A stretch of 64,000 nucleotides of DNA, taken from contig NZ_JASTLC010000001.1 of assembly GCF_030499575.1 (NCBI RefSeq), forward strand, positions 10,192,001 to 10,256,000. Reading direction: 5' to 3'. This DNA is from Streptomyces sp. DG2A-72 (GTDB lineage: Bacteria; Actinomycetota; Actinomycetes; Streptomycetales; Streptomycetaceae). The position numbers and the translations under genes are program-made. This document shows positions 51,938 through 60,736 of the stretch, in pieces (position 1 is the stretch's first letter; every line of letters begins with the position of its first letter). Under the pieces are notes generated by a model. The model did not search any database. It was given only the letters and a program-made list of their open reading frames with translations, and was not told where the DNA came from.

Positions 51938-52345
51938 TCAGTCGATGACGGCGACGGCCTCGACCTCGACCAGATGCTCAGGCACATCCAGTGCCGCGAC
52001 GCCCAGCAGTGAGCCCGGCGGGACCGGGGTGATCCCCAGCCTCGCCGCCGCCCGGCCGAGCCCGTCCAGGAGGAGAGGCATCTTGTCCGGGACCCAGTCG
52101 ACGGCGTAAATGGTCACCTTCGCCACGTCGTCGAAGGTGGCGCCGGCCGCGGCCAGGGCGGTGGCGATGTTGAGGTAGCACTGCTCGACCTGAGCGGCGA
52201 GATCGCCTGCGCCCACCGTGACCCCGTCGGCGTCCCAGGCGACTTGACCGGCGATGAAGACCAGCTTCGACCCGGTCGCGATCGACACCTGCCGATAGGC
52301 GTCGACCTTCGGCAGTCCGTCGGGGTTCACCAGAGTGATGGCCAT
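51938..52345 (-). CDS. RidA/YjgF-family protein
   Basis: The 135-residue protein from ATG 52,343-52,345 reads SIATGSKLVFIAGQVAWDAD, DLAAQVEQCYLNIATALAAA and DVAKVTIYAVDWVPDKMPLL. It ends PPGSLLGVAALDVPEHLVEV. The last blocks are the RidA signature, except that the usual Arg in the R-x-A/G-x-x-V-x-x-L motif is replaced (PPGSLLGVAAL). RidA proteins hydrolyse reactive enamines and imines; loss of the Arg suggests a non-archetypal Rid subgroup without that activity. Confidence 0.88.
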   Translation of the reverse strand: MAITLVNPDGLPKVDAYRQVSIATGSKLVFIAGQVAWDADGVTVGAGDLAAQVEQCYLNIATALAAAGATFDDVAKVTIYAVDWVPDKMPLLLDGLGRAAARLGITPVPPGSLLGVAALDVPEHLVEVEAVAVID

Positions 52346-52454
52346 GCTGCCTGCCTCCGTTGCGAGAAGAAATGCTCTCTTGTGGTTACTCAGGCACCGT
52401 AGGAGAGTGAGCGATGACTTGGAAGAACGCACTTTTCGGTGACTGGGGAACCTG

Positions 52455-52783
52455 ATGGTGACCAAGCGGCTGCTCAAGGGCTTGCCCGAGGACGCTGACC
52501 TGCGGCGCGCGGACTCCCTGGCGCGGCAGACCTTCTCGGACGTCGCCAACAAGATCGAGGGTGTCGGCACCAAGATGCTCACCCACGCTCTCGGTGCGTG
52601 CTTTGGATGGCTGCGCCGCAAACACCGCCGCGCCACCTGGAAGGAACTCCGCCGCAGATTCGCCTGCGACGGATAGTGGCCGCCACCGGCGATGTGGTCT
52701 TGTTCGACCCGTCCGCGGTGAAGATCACTTACTACCGCTACCGGGGAACGAAGTTCCCACCGCCGTGGCCGAGCACTGCGTGA
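52455..52783 (+). pseudogene. group II intron reverse transcriptase/maturase, C-terminal remnant
   Basis: The first frame has THALGACFGWLRRKHRRATW and KELRRRFACDG. After a shift near 52,665 the next frame gives VVLFDPSAVKITYYRYRGTK and FPPPWPS. The W-K-x-x-R-R-R-F block, then the short loop and ITxYRYRGxxIPxPW, is the usual C-terminal end of bacterial group II intron maturases. The RT domain and almost all of the protein are missing. It is followed at the right distance by an RNA structure resembling intron domain V. Confidence 0.7.
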
Positions 52784-52815
52784 GGAACACCGGCAGGTTC
52801 GCCGGGACTTGTGGA

Positions 52816-52901
52816 GAGCCCGGTGCTCGGTAACGGGCACGCCGGGTTCGGGAGGTTCGGGGAAACCCACCGGTGGAAACACCGACAGGGTGCCCCGAAC
52901 C
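52816..52901 (+). ncRNA. group II intron 3' structure (domain V-like hairpin and following stem)
   Basis: At 52,816-52,849 GAGCCCGGTGC...GCACGCCGGGTTC folds as a 30-odd-base hairpin with an internal bulge, the form of domain V. GGTTCGGGG (52,854-52,862) pairs exactly with CCCCGAACC (52,893-52,901), matching the conserved stem that follows in such introns. With the maturase tail just upstream, this is a 5'-truncated intron end. Confidence 0.6.
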
Positions 52902-53016
52902 GAGCTCACCTGCTGCTGGATTCGTTGTTACGGCAGGGCGGTCGACGGTCCGAGTCCGACACGATCGCTCCGTGCGCCCGCCAGGGCACCTGCCCTGCGC
53001 TGAACGCGGCGGGTGG

Positions 53017-53469
53017 CTACCGGGAGCGCCAGTAGTCGCCGGTGCGGTCGGTGGTCTTGAGGACGCGGTACGGTCCCGGTTCGGCCGGCCAGACCTGCAG
53101 CAGGTGCTCTTCCGGCTCGTCGCCCTCACCCGCGTCGGTGTCCGAGCCCCACAGGGTCATGGCATCGCCGGACCAAGGGAGGGAGGCTTCCGCGACGTTG
53201 TCCCAGGAGGCGTCGTCGACCGGCGGTGATACGGACCAGGTCTCCGCGGTGATCCGGACGTCGCCGATGTGCGTGCCACAGGTCACCGATGCCGCCGTCG
53301 CGCCTTCCTCGGTGACGGCCACGACGCCGGCCTCCACGGGATTGACGAAACGCCGGGGTGGGTCTTACGGGTTGACGATCGCATAGGTGTTGCTCTCGAC
53401 GAACACAAGCTCGCTGGCGCGCGTGAGTGGTCCTGTGCCCTCAGATCCCCCGGGCATGGTCTCGGCCAT
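53017..53469 (-). pseudogene. hypothetical gene with an in-frame TAA at codon 35
   Basis: ATG 53,467-53,469 begins MAETMPGGSEGTGPLTRASE and LVFVESNTYAIVNP. A TAA (53,365-53,367) then interrupts, and the same frame continues DPPRRFVNPVEAGVVAVTEE, GDVRITAETWSVSPPVDDAS and EEHLLQVWPAEPGPYRVLKT to 53,017. The whole would be a 150-residue acidic single-domain protein, similar in feel to immunity-type proteins, but I do not recognise the family. Nonsense mutation is the simplest reading; restart at the GTG before EAGVV is possible. Confidence 0.55.
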
Positions 53470-53699
53470 GGCTGCGCACCTCCTTGCCGGCTTCGAGGGC
53501 CGGGACGCACCGCGAGTGGCACGTCCCGGCCATGAGCAGTGTCTCGGTCGTCCCGGCCTCGGCCGGGTCCCGCCGGGAGCGTACGGTCAGCTCTTCGAGG
53601 GGGCAGCCAGTCGGGAGCCGCGGCCGCGCCGCCGGGTGGGAGGATGACGCGCACCCAGAACCGGTCGTTCTCCAGCAGGCGGTTGTCGTTGTACCAGGG

Positions 53700-54622
53700 T
53701 CTGCGGTAGTCCCGGCCCCCCGCGACGTTCTGGCCCGCGTCGATCATGTGCCAAGAGAAGTCCGTGGCCGAAGGCAGCGCCCACAGGCGCACTCCGCGAT
53801 CGGTGCCGACACACACGCGGGAGCCGTCCGGCGTCACCACCAGGCTTCGCACGCTGCCCTCGACTCCGGACAACGGGTCGGATCGGCTGGAACCCATCCG
53901 CAGTCCAGTACCGCTCGGCTCGCGCGGGCGAGGGCGCTCAACTCGGCGAACGCGCGCTGCTCGACGGGGTCAGCGGGTGTCCACTCCGCCTCGTCGAGCA
54001 TGCGCAGCATCCGCCCTCCCCAAGCCGGCGGTGCTGCGAACGCCAGCCGCCACAGGGACTCCCACCGCTCCGTCGCGCCGAGAATCCCGGCGATGGCCGA
54101 CCAGTCCCGGTCGGTCACCATGGCAAACCGCCTGGATGGCCGCCCGCCCACGACCGCCCGTACCCACTGCAGGCACGTCTCGTCGCGGGCGCGTTCGGCC
54201 AGGTGGAAACGGAGCATGTCGTCGCCGCGCTCGTGCACCTCGCGCAGCGCCGTCCCCGTCGCATCGAGCCTGCGGTATCGCTCGACGTCGCCGGTCAGGA
54301 ACGACAACACCGCATCACGCTGACCATCCGAATGCCGGTGGCCGGCCTCCTTGACCAGACGGGCGAGCCACGGATCGCCCGTCTCCAGCAGCGCATCGCA
54401 GGCCGCATCCACCAGGGGCTGCTCGGCAAGCCCGGTGAACGCCGTCCGCGCGCTGTCCGCGACCTTGGCGTCCCTGTGAGACACCAAGAGGGACACGGCG
54501 ATCACCGCAAGAGCCCGGACCGAGGTCGGCGTTTGAAGCTTCGAGAGCCGCCGCACGGCTCGGCGGCGCTCCCACCAGCCGCCCGACTCCACCCGCTCGA
54601 CGAGGACCCCGACACTGTCCAT
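53700..54622 (-). pseudogene. HEAT-repeat/WD40-like protein, frameshifted and truncated
   Basis: The N-terminal 255 codons from 54,622 are helical repeats (GWWERRRAVRRLSKLQTPTS, AKVADSARTAFTGLAEQPLV, CDALLETGDPWLARLVKEAG). After a shift near 53,890 the other frame reads SGVEGSVRSLVVTPDGSRVC and VGTDRGVRLWALP, one WD40-like unit. Coding character is lost soon after. A normal protein would continue through several WD40 repeats. It probably came from a sensor-type protein like the one at 42,841-46,821. Confidence 0.65.
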
Positions 54623-54667
54623 CCCGCTCCGTCAACTCGCTGAACACGAACCCACGTCACTGACGCT

Positions 54668-54860
54668 ATGGCCGTGTCTGCGGGACCGGTCCCGCAGACA
54701 GCCGAGCGACAACTTGCCGAGCACCGTCCCGTCCACGCCCTGATCTGGGGCATGGCCGGGAAGGGAAGCCTGCGCCACCGGCGCGCCTTACGGGACGCGT
54801 TCCTGGCCGCCGTGAGCACCGGCCTCGCCGCGGAGCCGGACGGGCATCGTCATGAGCTGG
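54668..54860 (+). other. short frame of uncertain status
   Basis: A 64-codon stretch from ATG 54,668 (MAVSAGPVPQTAERQLAEHR, PVHALIWGMAGKGSLRHRRA) has reasonable coding bias. It then runs into DNA antisense to the DUF4185 gene. It may be the start of a gene truncated by rearrangement. Confidence 0.25.
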
Positions 54861-55943
54861 TCACGGCCACAGGCCGCGGGCGCGGAACTGCATCACCCGG
54901 TAGGGCCAGTTGTCCTCGCTGTGCCACTGGCTGACCGCCAAGTGCAGGTCGTTCAGCGTGGAGCCCGGGATGACGTATCCGCCGTACAGCTGCGCGACGT
55001 GCGTGTCGTCCTCGTTGCCCCAATCCGTGCCCCAGATAAGGGTCTGGCGGAGGGCAGTGGTGAGGTCGGAGGTCGGGGTGTCCATGACGATGGCGTCGAT
55101 GCGGTAGTCACCGGCGTTGAACCAGGTAAGGATCCACTTCCCTTCTGCCGGCATCGGGCGCAGGCACAGCTCGCCGAAGGCGCCCTCCAGGATGGGCGTG
55201 GGCGGGTTCCCCCAGGCCCATGCTCCGTTCAGGAAGCCCCAGGTCTCGTAGGCCGCCGGGTCGGCGATCGCCTCGGCGCGGACCCGTTGCAGGATGATCG
55301 GCTTGTCGCGCTGGAAGCCGGTGGAGTAGAGATACACGAACCCGTCGTTCCCCAGGCTCCAGCTGAGCTGCTGGAACAACCCGCCGTGCACGTCCGGGGG
55401 CCATGTCGCGCCGGTGAAGGCCCAGGTCGCGCCGTAGTCGTCCGAGCGCCAGAGCTCCGTGCGCACCACGTTGCCCAGTTCCCCCTGGTTCAGGATGACG
55501 TGCAGGTAGGTGGTGCTGCCGATGGTGATCCCGTCGGTGGGCAGGATGGTGGAGTACTCACCGTTGTTGTGGTCGTACGGCCACAGCTGCTGCGCGGCCT
55601 CACCACCGACCGCGCCGGACCAGGTGACCCCGGCGTTCAGGTCCGTGGTCGTCGAGTACAGCGCCACCGGGGAGCGCCACCAGCCGGCGCCGACGGCCGG
55701 GCCCTCGAAGGTGTCGCCGAAGAAGAACAGCAGACGGCCGTCGGCCGTGGGGACGGGGATGCCCAGGTCGGTGGCCTCCATGCGGAAACGGGTCGTCAGG
55801 CCCGGACCGGTGAGGTCGGCGATCTTGTTCACCTGCAACTGCCGCGGGGACGACGCGGCCCGGGCGGTAGCGGGGGCCAACGACCCCAGCGCGCCCGCGA
55901 CGGCGGCTCCCGCCGCGGTCCTTAAGAACGTAGCTCGTTTCAT
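54861..55943 (-). CDS. secreted DUF4185-domain protein
   Basis: The 360-residue protein starts MKRATFLRTAAGAAVAGALG with a cleavage site after ATARAAS, a Tat-like or Sec signal. The mature part is a beta-propeller-like DUF4185 domain: TTRFRMEATDLGIPVPTADG, RLLFFFGDTFEGPAVGAGWW, HNNGEYSTILPTDGITIGST, GATWAFTGATW and YGGYVIPGSTLNDLHLAVSQ. Some DUF4185 proteins are endo-D-arabinanases acting on actinobacterial cell-wall glycans, so a glycan hydrolase role is possible here. The gene is intact and isolated among remnants. Confidence 0.85.
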   Translation of the reverse strand: MKRATFLRTAAGAAVAGALGSLAPATARAASSPRQLQVNKIADLTGPGLTTRFRMEATDLGIPVPTADGRLLFFFGDTFEGPAVGAGWWRSPVALYSTTTDLNAGVTWSGAVGGEAAQQLWPYDHNNGEYSTILPTDGITIGSTTYLHVILNQGELGNVVRTELWRSDDYGATWAFTGATWPPDVHGGLFQQLSWSLGNDGFVYLYSTGFQRDKPIILQRVRAEAIADPAAYETWGFLNGAWAWGNPPTPILEGAFGELCLRPMPAEGKWILTWFNAGDYRIDAIVMDTPTSDLTTALRQTLIWGTDWGNEDDTHVAQLYGGYVIPGSTLNDLHLAVSQWHSEDNWPYRVMQFRARGLWP

Positions 55944-55969
55944 GTTGCCTCGTTCCTCAGCTCTGTCGT

Positions 55970-56410
55970 GTGGTCAGCCCTTGGCGGACCCGTGGACACC
56001 CCCGATGCGCTACAGCCGCCCGGACCGGTCATGACGATGACAGGCCGGACCGGGGACCCCTCCCGAGCGATACGATCACCGCCGACACCAGCAAGCTGAC
56101 GTCGGGCGTCCATCACACGGCGGGCACGCTCAACCAGCCCCGCAACATCATCAAGTCCGGCATCCCGCTGGGCGAGATCACCGCATCTGGTCTGTATGCC
56201 CCGTACAACTCCGCGGCCGGCGGCGGCACCCAGATCCTCGCCGGATTCCTCGTTGCCGAGACCGCATTCACCCCCGGCTCCGCGAAGACCGCGGGCGCAC
56301 TGCTCTGGCGCGGCGAGGTGTATGCGGCGAAGCAGCCCGTCGCCTTCGCGCCCCCGGCCGCCGCGAGCACGACCGCCTTCATCAACGCTCCAGGTAGGCG
56401 GCGCATTTGA
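55970..56410 (+). pseudogene. phage head decoration protein remnant
   Basis: From about codon 35 the frame reads TADTSKLTSGVHHTAGTLNQ, PRNIIKSGIPLGEITASGLY, QILAGFLVAETAFTPGSAKT and AGALLWRGEVYAAKQPVAFA. This is the capsid decoration (head-stabilising) protein of actinophages. The N-terminus is an unrelated Arg-rich leader, and the C-terminus is cut at TTAFINAPG. It is the only phage structural sequence in the window. Confidence 0.75.
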
Positions 56411-56420
56411 ACCGTCTCGC

Positions 56421-57149
56421 ATGCACAATCAAATCCGCGGCGGGTCGAAGAGAGTCAAGGAGAATTTCCTCCCCAGAATTCGGGGCGGGTTCGCGGGCGG
56501 GCTGGTCTTCGGAGTCACCTTTGGGCTCGCAAGGGCGGTCTATGTGGGTTGCCCCGCTTACCCCTGGACCGTGATCGCCTCGACGCTCGGGTTTTGGCTC
56601 CTGGCCGGGCTTGCACTCGGACTGGCGGTCGGGCTCGTACTCGCTCTCATGGCCGGGCTTGAGGCTCTCATCGAGACAGAATCCTCGGTAAGCCCGTCGG
56701 ATCTGTTGAACACGAACCGCAGGACCGTGCTCGCCCAAGTGCTTGCGGTCGAACTGACGATCGGGCTCGGGTATGGAATCGTCGTCGCGCCTGCGAACGG
56801 GTTCGAGAAGGGGGTCACGACTGGGCTCGCGAGCGGCTTTGCGGTCGGCCTTGGGGTCGGCACGTTGACGGCTTGGGGCCGGTGGGTGGTCCTGGTCCGA
56901 GTCTGGCTACCCCTGACGGGTCGGCTCCCCTGGGCGGTGAACGCCTTCCTGGACGACGCCTACCAGCGAGGCGCGGTCTGCACGATCTCCAGCCAGATGC
57001 GGTGCTGGGCGGTGCGGTGGAGGGGGGGCGGGTCCGCAACCCGGTGGCCCGGGCGGCCCGGATGCGGTCCTCGGCCCGGGCCCGCAGCCGGCGACGGAGC
57101 TCGAGCTCCGCGATTGGCCGGCCGGATGTGTTGGTGGGGAAGCAGGTAA
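56421..57149 (+). pseudogene. C-terminal membrane region of a NACHT-type NTPase, truncated
   Basis: About 190 residues form Gly-rich hydrophobic helices (IRGGFAGGLVFGVTFGLARA, LAGLALGLAVGLVLALMAGL, GLASGFAVGLGVGTLTAWGR). They are followed by VRVWLPLTGRLPWAVNAFLD and DAYQRGA. In Streptomyces NACHT proteins this membrane tail ends with R-LPWxVMxFLxDAHRRGVLRQ-x-G-x-x-YQFRH. Here the sequence diverges right after QRGA (about 56,985), and no NTPase domain precedes it. ATG 56,421 is just the first Met in the fragment. Confidence 0.65.
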
Positions 57150-57480
57150 GCCACATGCCGTCCGCATCGGTCAGCCTCAACTGGGCTCCCGGGTGGGGCC
57201 GTTCCTTGCGGACGATCAGCCGCCTCCCCTTCGGCCAACCCTCCAGGACGTCGCCGGTGAGTTCGGCGACCATGCGCCGTCACGGATCTCGCCGCCTGCC
57301 TCGACGGCCGGTATCCAGGCGGATGCCGGAACTTTGAGCACCTGCTCGTGAATCGCATCCGTGATCACCATGCCGACCGAGTAGGACAACCACCGTCCTC
57401 GCCGGGCCAGCCAGGCCACGAAGTCATGGGTGCTGCTCGCGGAGTTGGTGCGGATCAGGGTCTGGCGTACACGGCCTTCT
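56985..57480 (-). pseudogene. IS1380-family transposase remnant
   Basis: Three frames give TLIRTNSASSTHDFVAWLAR, LSYSVGMVITDAIHEQVLKV, WIPAVEAGGEIRDGAW, VAELTGDVLEGWPKGRRLIV, RKERPHPGAQLRLTD and LHRTAQHRIWLEIVQTA. These are consecutive C-terminal blocks of IS1380 transposases. Shifts lie near 57,275 and 57,045. The N-terminal half and the last helix are gone, and both ends abut other remnants. Confidence 0.75.
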
Positions 57481-57486
57481 CGCGAG

Positions 57487-58215
57487 CTACTGCTGATCGG
57501 CGGTGCTCCGAGCGAGTTCTGCCGCGAGTGGGTGAAGTCCTCGTTCGACGCGTCGGCGGGGAGGAACAACAACTGGCACAAGAGAATCCATGACCTGCGA
57601 CTGCACGTACGCGGGGCGCGCGGTCTGTGTCCCGCGTGGCGGTTGTCCATCGAGGACGTGGTGCACATGGTCGGCAGGCCGACCATCGGCAAGACCACCT
57701 TGCTCGCCGTCCTGGCGGTGTGGGCAACAGGACGCCCGCTACACGATTACACGATGGCGTTGGTATCGGGCGATGTGCTCTCGGTGCTGAACCTGGTGGG
57801 TGTGACCTGAGTCGGCGTCTACCGGACTCTGCAGCGCCGATCTTGGGCGCGTGCACGCGCGGGCAGCATCTGCACCAGCTGCATCGGCCCGCCAATCCCC
57901 GGGTAGCTGGGGTGGAGTCGCTTCGCGACGAGCGGCTGCGCTGGGTGGTCGACGGCGTGTCACCTCCAAAGTGCGATGCCACAGCTGACGCTTCCGGTGA
58001 ACCTTGGCGATGCTCCTTGTTACGGACGTCTCGAGACCGAGCAGGGCGAGGTCGAGAAGGCGAACGCCCGAGATGAGCAGTGTGCGTGCCCGCTGCCCTT
58101 CCGATGCGGTCGGCACGAGGTGGCACGTGCTCTGGTAGACGCCTCGATCTGGGTGGCCACCGCTCCGAGCCTGTTGTACTGCTGTGTCCCTGCGCACCAG
58201 CGGTATCTCGAACTG
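57487..58215 (+). pseudogene. helicase-like P-loop NTPase remnant with Fe-S-type cysteines
   Basis: Frame one (to 57,810) reads RELLLIGGAPSEFCREWVKS, LRLHVRGARGLCPAWRLSIE and VHMVGRPTIGKTTLLAVLAV, a Walker A of the form GRPTIGKTT. Frame two (about 57,840-57,985) gives PILGACTRGQHLHQLHRPAN. Frame three (about 58,060-58,215) gives CACPLPFRCGRHEVARALVD and ASIWVATAPSLLYCCVPAHQ. A Cys cluster followed by a helix and a strand with V-A-T/N-x-x-x-L recalls XPD/DinG-type helicases. The gene is clearly dead. Exact family uncertain. Confidence 0.5.
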
Positions 58216-58223
58216 GCTGACGA

Positions 58224-58256
58224 GCGCTCCCCACCCGCCGAGCGGATGGGGAGCGC
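58224..58256 (-). terminator. hairpin terminator
   Basis: GCGCTCCCCA (58,224-58,233) pairs exactly with TGGGGAGCGC (58,247-58,256). It lies seven bases after the stop of the small minus-strand frame at 58,263. Confidence 0.65.
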
Positions 58257-58262
58257 CTGCCG

Positions 58263-58400
58263 TCAGGTCCTGGGTCTGTGGAGAGCGTCGATGGCCTTCG
58301 CGACCAGCGCCCGCGCCTCCACTCCATACACCGCCATGCTTCGCATCCGCTCGAACACGTCCGCGCACACCACGATGTCAATGGCCGGTGGGACCGTCAC
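58263..58400 (-). CDS. small hypothetical protein or gene tail (45 aa)
   Basis: From GTG 58,398-58,400 the frame reads TVPPAIDIVVCADVFERMRS and MAVYGVEARALVAKAIDALH with good codon bias. The terminator hairpin immediately downstream supports a real 3' gene end. It may be the remaining end of a longer gene. No family recognised. Confidence 0.35.
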   Translation of the reverse strand: MTVPPAIDIVVCADVFERMRSMAVYGVEARALVAKAIDALHRPRT

Positions 58401-58553
58401 GCGCGCTGACCCGACGGACGATCTACCCCACAGGGTGCATCCGCCACCAGCATGAGACCCCGGAACTGAGTCACGCGAGCCCCTGTGAACAGCCGACTTC
58501 AAGATGGCGCTCGCTCAGTGGTATTTCATCTTGCGGTCTTGGTTCTCATGCCG

Positions 58554-60152
58554 TCATCGGGCGGCGACCATCTCGATGTCCTCTGCCTCCTCCGAGGCAT
58601 CCGCGGGGATGGCATTGCTCGGACCGCGGAGGAGGATGTAGACGAGCAGCACGCCCATGACGACCACGCCTGCCCACATGGACTGCTGCCATCCGTCGAC
58701 GTAGGACTGCTTTGCGGCGTGGACCAGGTCCTGCGCCTGTGGGCCTGCGTTGCCCGACGCCTCGATGGCGTTGGCGATGCCGTCCCGTGCGGTGTCCGCG
58801 GTCCCCTCGGGGATGCCGTCCAACCTGTCGTCGATGGCGTTGCGGTAGCCGGCCGTCAGGATTGCGCCGAGCATGGCGACGCCGAGTGCGGTGCCGAATT
58901 CGCGGGTGACATCGTTGAGGGCGGAGGCGACGCCTTGCTTCTCCTGCGGCAGAGAGCGGGTGATGGCCTCGGTGGACGGCACCATGGACAGACCCATGCC
59001 GACGCCCATGAGAATAATGCCGGGCAGGATCTTCAGGTATCCATCGTCGACGGAGACGAACAGGGCCATGAGCGCCAGGCTGACGCCGGTCAGCGCGATC
59101 CCCAAGGCCATGGTCGAGCGGGGGCCGATGCGCACGGCCATCTTGGGGGCCACGTTGGCGGACGTCATGATCCCGATGGCCAGGGGCATCAGCGCCGCCG
59201 CGGACAGCAGTCCCGACCAGTCGAGCACGGCCTGGAGGAACGGGAAGAGGACCACTTGGACGCCCCCCTGGACACCGAAGACCACTACCAGCGTGATCGA
59301 GCCGCCGGACAGGCCGCGCTCACGGAACAGGCGCATGTCCAGCAGCGCGGCGTCCCGGCGGCGCAGCTCCCAGAGCACGAAACCGACCGCGGCGATGAGG
59401 CCGACGGCGAGGCTGATCAGAGTCAGAGGTTCGGTCCAGCCGCTCTCCGGTCCCTCCTGCAGGACGAAGATGAGGCCGACCACAGCGACGGTGGATGCCA
59501 GTGCGCCGACGGCGTCGAAGGCGTGGGCGGAGCGCTCATGGGAATTGGGCACCGACTTCAGGGTCAGGGCCAGGGCCACGACCACCAGGGCTACGGGCAG
59601 GGCGAACAGCCAGCGCCAGTCGGCGACGTCGGTGAGAAAGGCGGAGAGGAACATGCCCAGGACGCCGCCGCCTCCGGCGACGCCGGTCCACACGCCGATC
59701 GCCTTGCCGCGCTGCTCCTCGGGGAAAGTGGAGGTGATGACGGCCAGGGTGATGGGCATGATCATTGCTGCGCCGACACCGGCGACCAAACGCGCGGCAA
59801 GCATCAGCTCAGCGGTCGGGGCCACGGCCCCCGCAATGCTCGCGACGCCGAAGACGGCCAGCCCGGCGATCAGCATGGGCTTGCGGCCTAAGCGGTCACC
59901 GATCGCACCGAGCGGCAGCAACAGCGCGGCCAGGGCGAGGGTGTAGATGTTGATGATCCACAGGACCGTGTCCTGCGAGGCGTCGAACTCGACGGCCATT
60001 TGCGTCTGGGCGACGATCAGCCCGGCCACTGACGCGATGACGGCCATCAGCGCTATCGAGACGGCGGTCAGGATCGCGCGCAGCTGACGCGCATCCGGCA
60101 CGCCCCCGCCGCTCCCGTCAGGGGGTGCCGCCTTTGCAGGGTTCGTACTCAT
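58554..60152 (-). CDS. MFS multidrug exporter, DHA2 (14-TM) type
   Basis: The 532-residue membrane protein has 14 predicted helices. It carries the MFS loop motif GAIGDRLGRKPMLIAGLAVF (motif A) and ARLVAGVGAAMIMPITLAVI with TSTFPEEQRGKAIGVWTGVA (motif C region, G-rich). These are proton-coupled drug/H+ antiporters of the EmrB/QacA type. GAGAGGAA precedes the ATG. The C-terminal extracellular loop (AIDDRLDGIPEGTADTARDG) is long. A partner TetR regulator would be expected upstream but is absent; only a palindromic site remains (60,535-60,563). Confidence 0.93.
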   Translation of the reverse strand: MSTNPAKAAPPDGSGGGVPDARQLRAILTAVSIALMAVIASVAGLIVAQTQMAVEFDASQDTVLWIINIYTLALAALLLPLGAIGDRLGRKPMLIAGLAVFGVASIAGAVAPTAELMLAARLVAGVGAAMIMPITLAVITSTFPEEQRGKAIGVWTGVAGGGGVLGMFLSAFLTDVADWRWLFALPVALVVVALALTLKSVPNSHERSAHAFDAVGALASTVAVVGLIFVLQEGPESGWTEPLTLISLAVGLIAAVGFVLWELRRRDAALLDMRLFRERGLSGGSITLVVVFGVQGGVQVVLFPFLQAVLDWSGLLSAAALMPLAIGIMTSANVAPKMAVRIGPRSTMALGIALTGVSLALMALFVSVDDGYLKILPGIILMGVGMGLSMVPSTEAITRSLPQEKQGVASALNDVTREFGTALGVAMLGAILTAGYRNAIDDRLDGIPEGTADTARDGIANAIEASGNAGPQAQDLVHAAKQSYVDGWQQSMWAGVVVMGVLLVYILLRGPSNAIPADASEEAEDIEMVAAR

Positions 60153-60736
60153 GGATTCCTCTCAAAAAGGGCATGCAGAATCAGTGCTGGAGGTCAGGTT
60201 GTGGTGGCGCCCCGTGTTGCAGCGAGGGCTGTGTCGGTGTCAGCAGCGCCGACAGAGGGAGTTGATCTGGGAGGCGGCCGGCGCCCCATGTTGTCGGGCA
60301 GCTCCTCCATCGGCAGCTTCAGGCCGTCCAGGCCCTCGGTATGAGCCTGCATCTGGGCCGGGCACCGCGAGGATGTGGCGGGCCGCGACTGTGCCGTCGG
60401 TGAGATGTACTCATGCGATGCCGCCGCCCTCGCTGGTCATTGGCTTCCTGTACCGAAACTGATGACGAGGATGTTGATCGTCAGACCAATCAGCGCCGAC
60501 CAGCGACTTTTGACAGCCATAAGTAAATGATAGTCAATCTCGCTTGAGAGTCAGTCGAGATTGGGTGGAACTCGCCGTTCCGGCGTCGGCGCGGATTGGT
60601 GTGACGCTGGAGGAGCACCAGGTCAGCGCCGTCCCGGCTCGCTCTTCCGTGACCGGAACTGCAGGATCCTCAACGGCACCGCGCTCGACGTCTGCGGAGG
60701 CCGGATGAGGCGATTGCCCTCGTCGGCGGAGGGGAG
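60153..60736. other. upstream region of the exporter with palindrome and no gene
   Basis: This 584-base region holds the exporter promoter but no convincing gene. CAATCTCG (60,535-60,542) and CGAGATTG (60,556-60,563) form an inverted repeat in an AT-rich spot (TAAGTAAATGATAGTCAATC), a likely operator of a regulator whose gene is missing. Degraded coding scraps may lie at 60,290-60,420. Confidence 0.45.

Noticed and set aside
55970..56410. Prophage
   Set aside because: Only one truncated structural gene is present; no integrase, terminase, portal or tail genes are nearby.
58485..59891. Plus-strand frame opposite the DHA2 exporter
   Set aside because: It is a highly charged Gly/Asp/Gln/His shadow of hydrophobic codons on the other strand.
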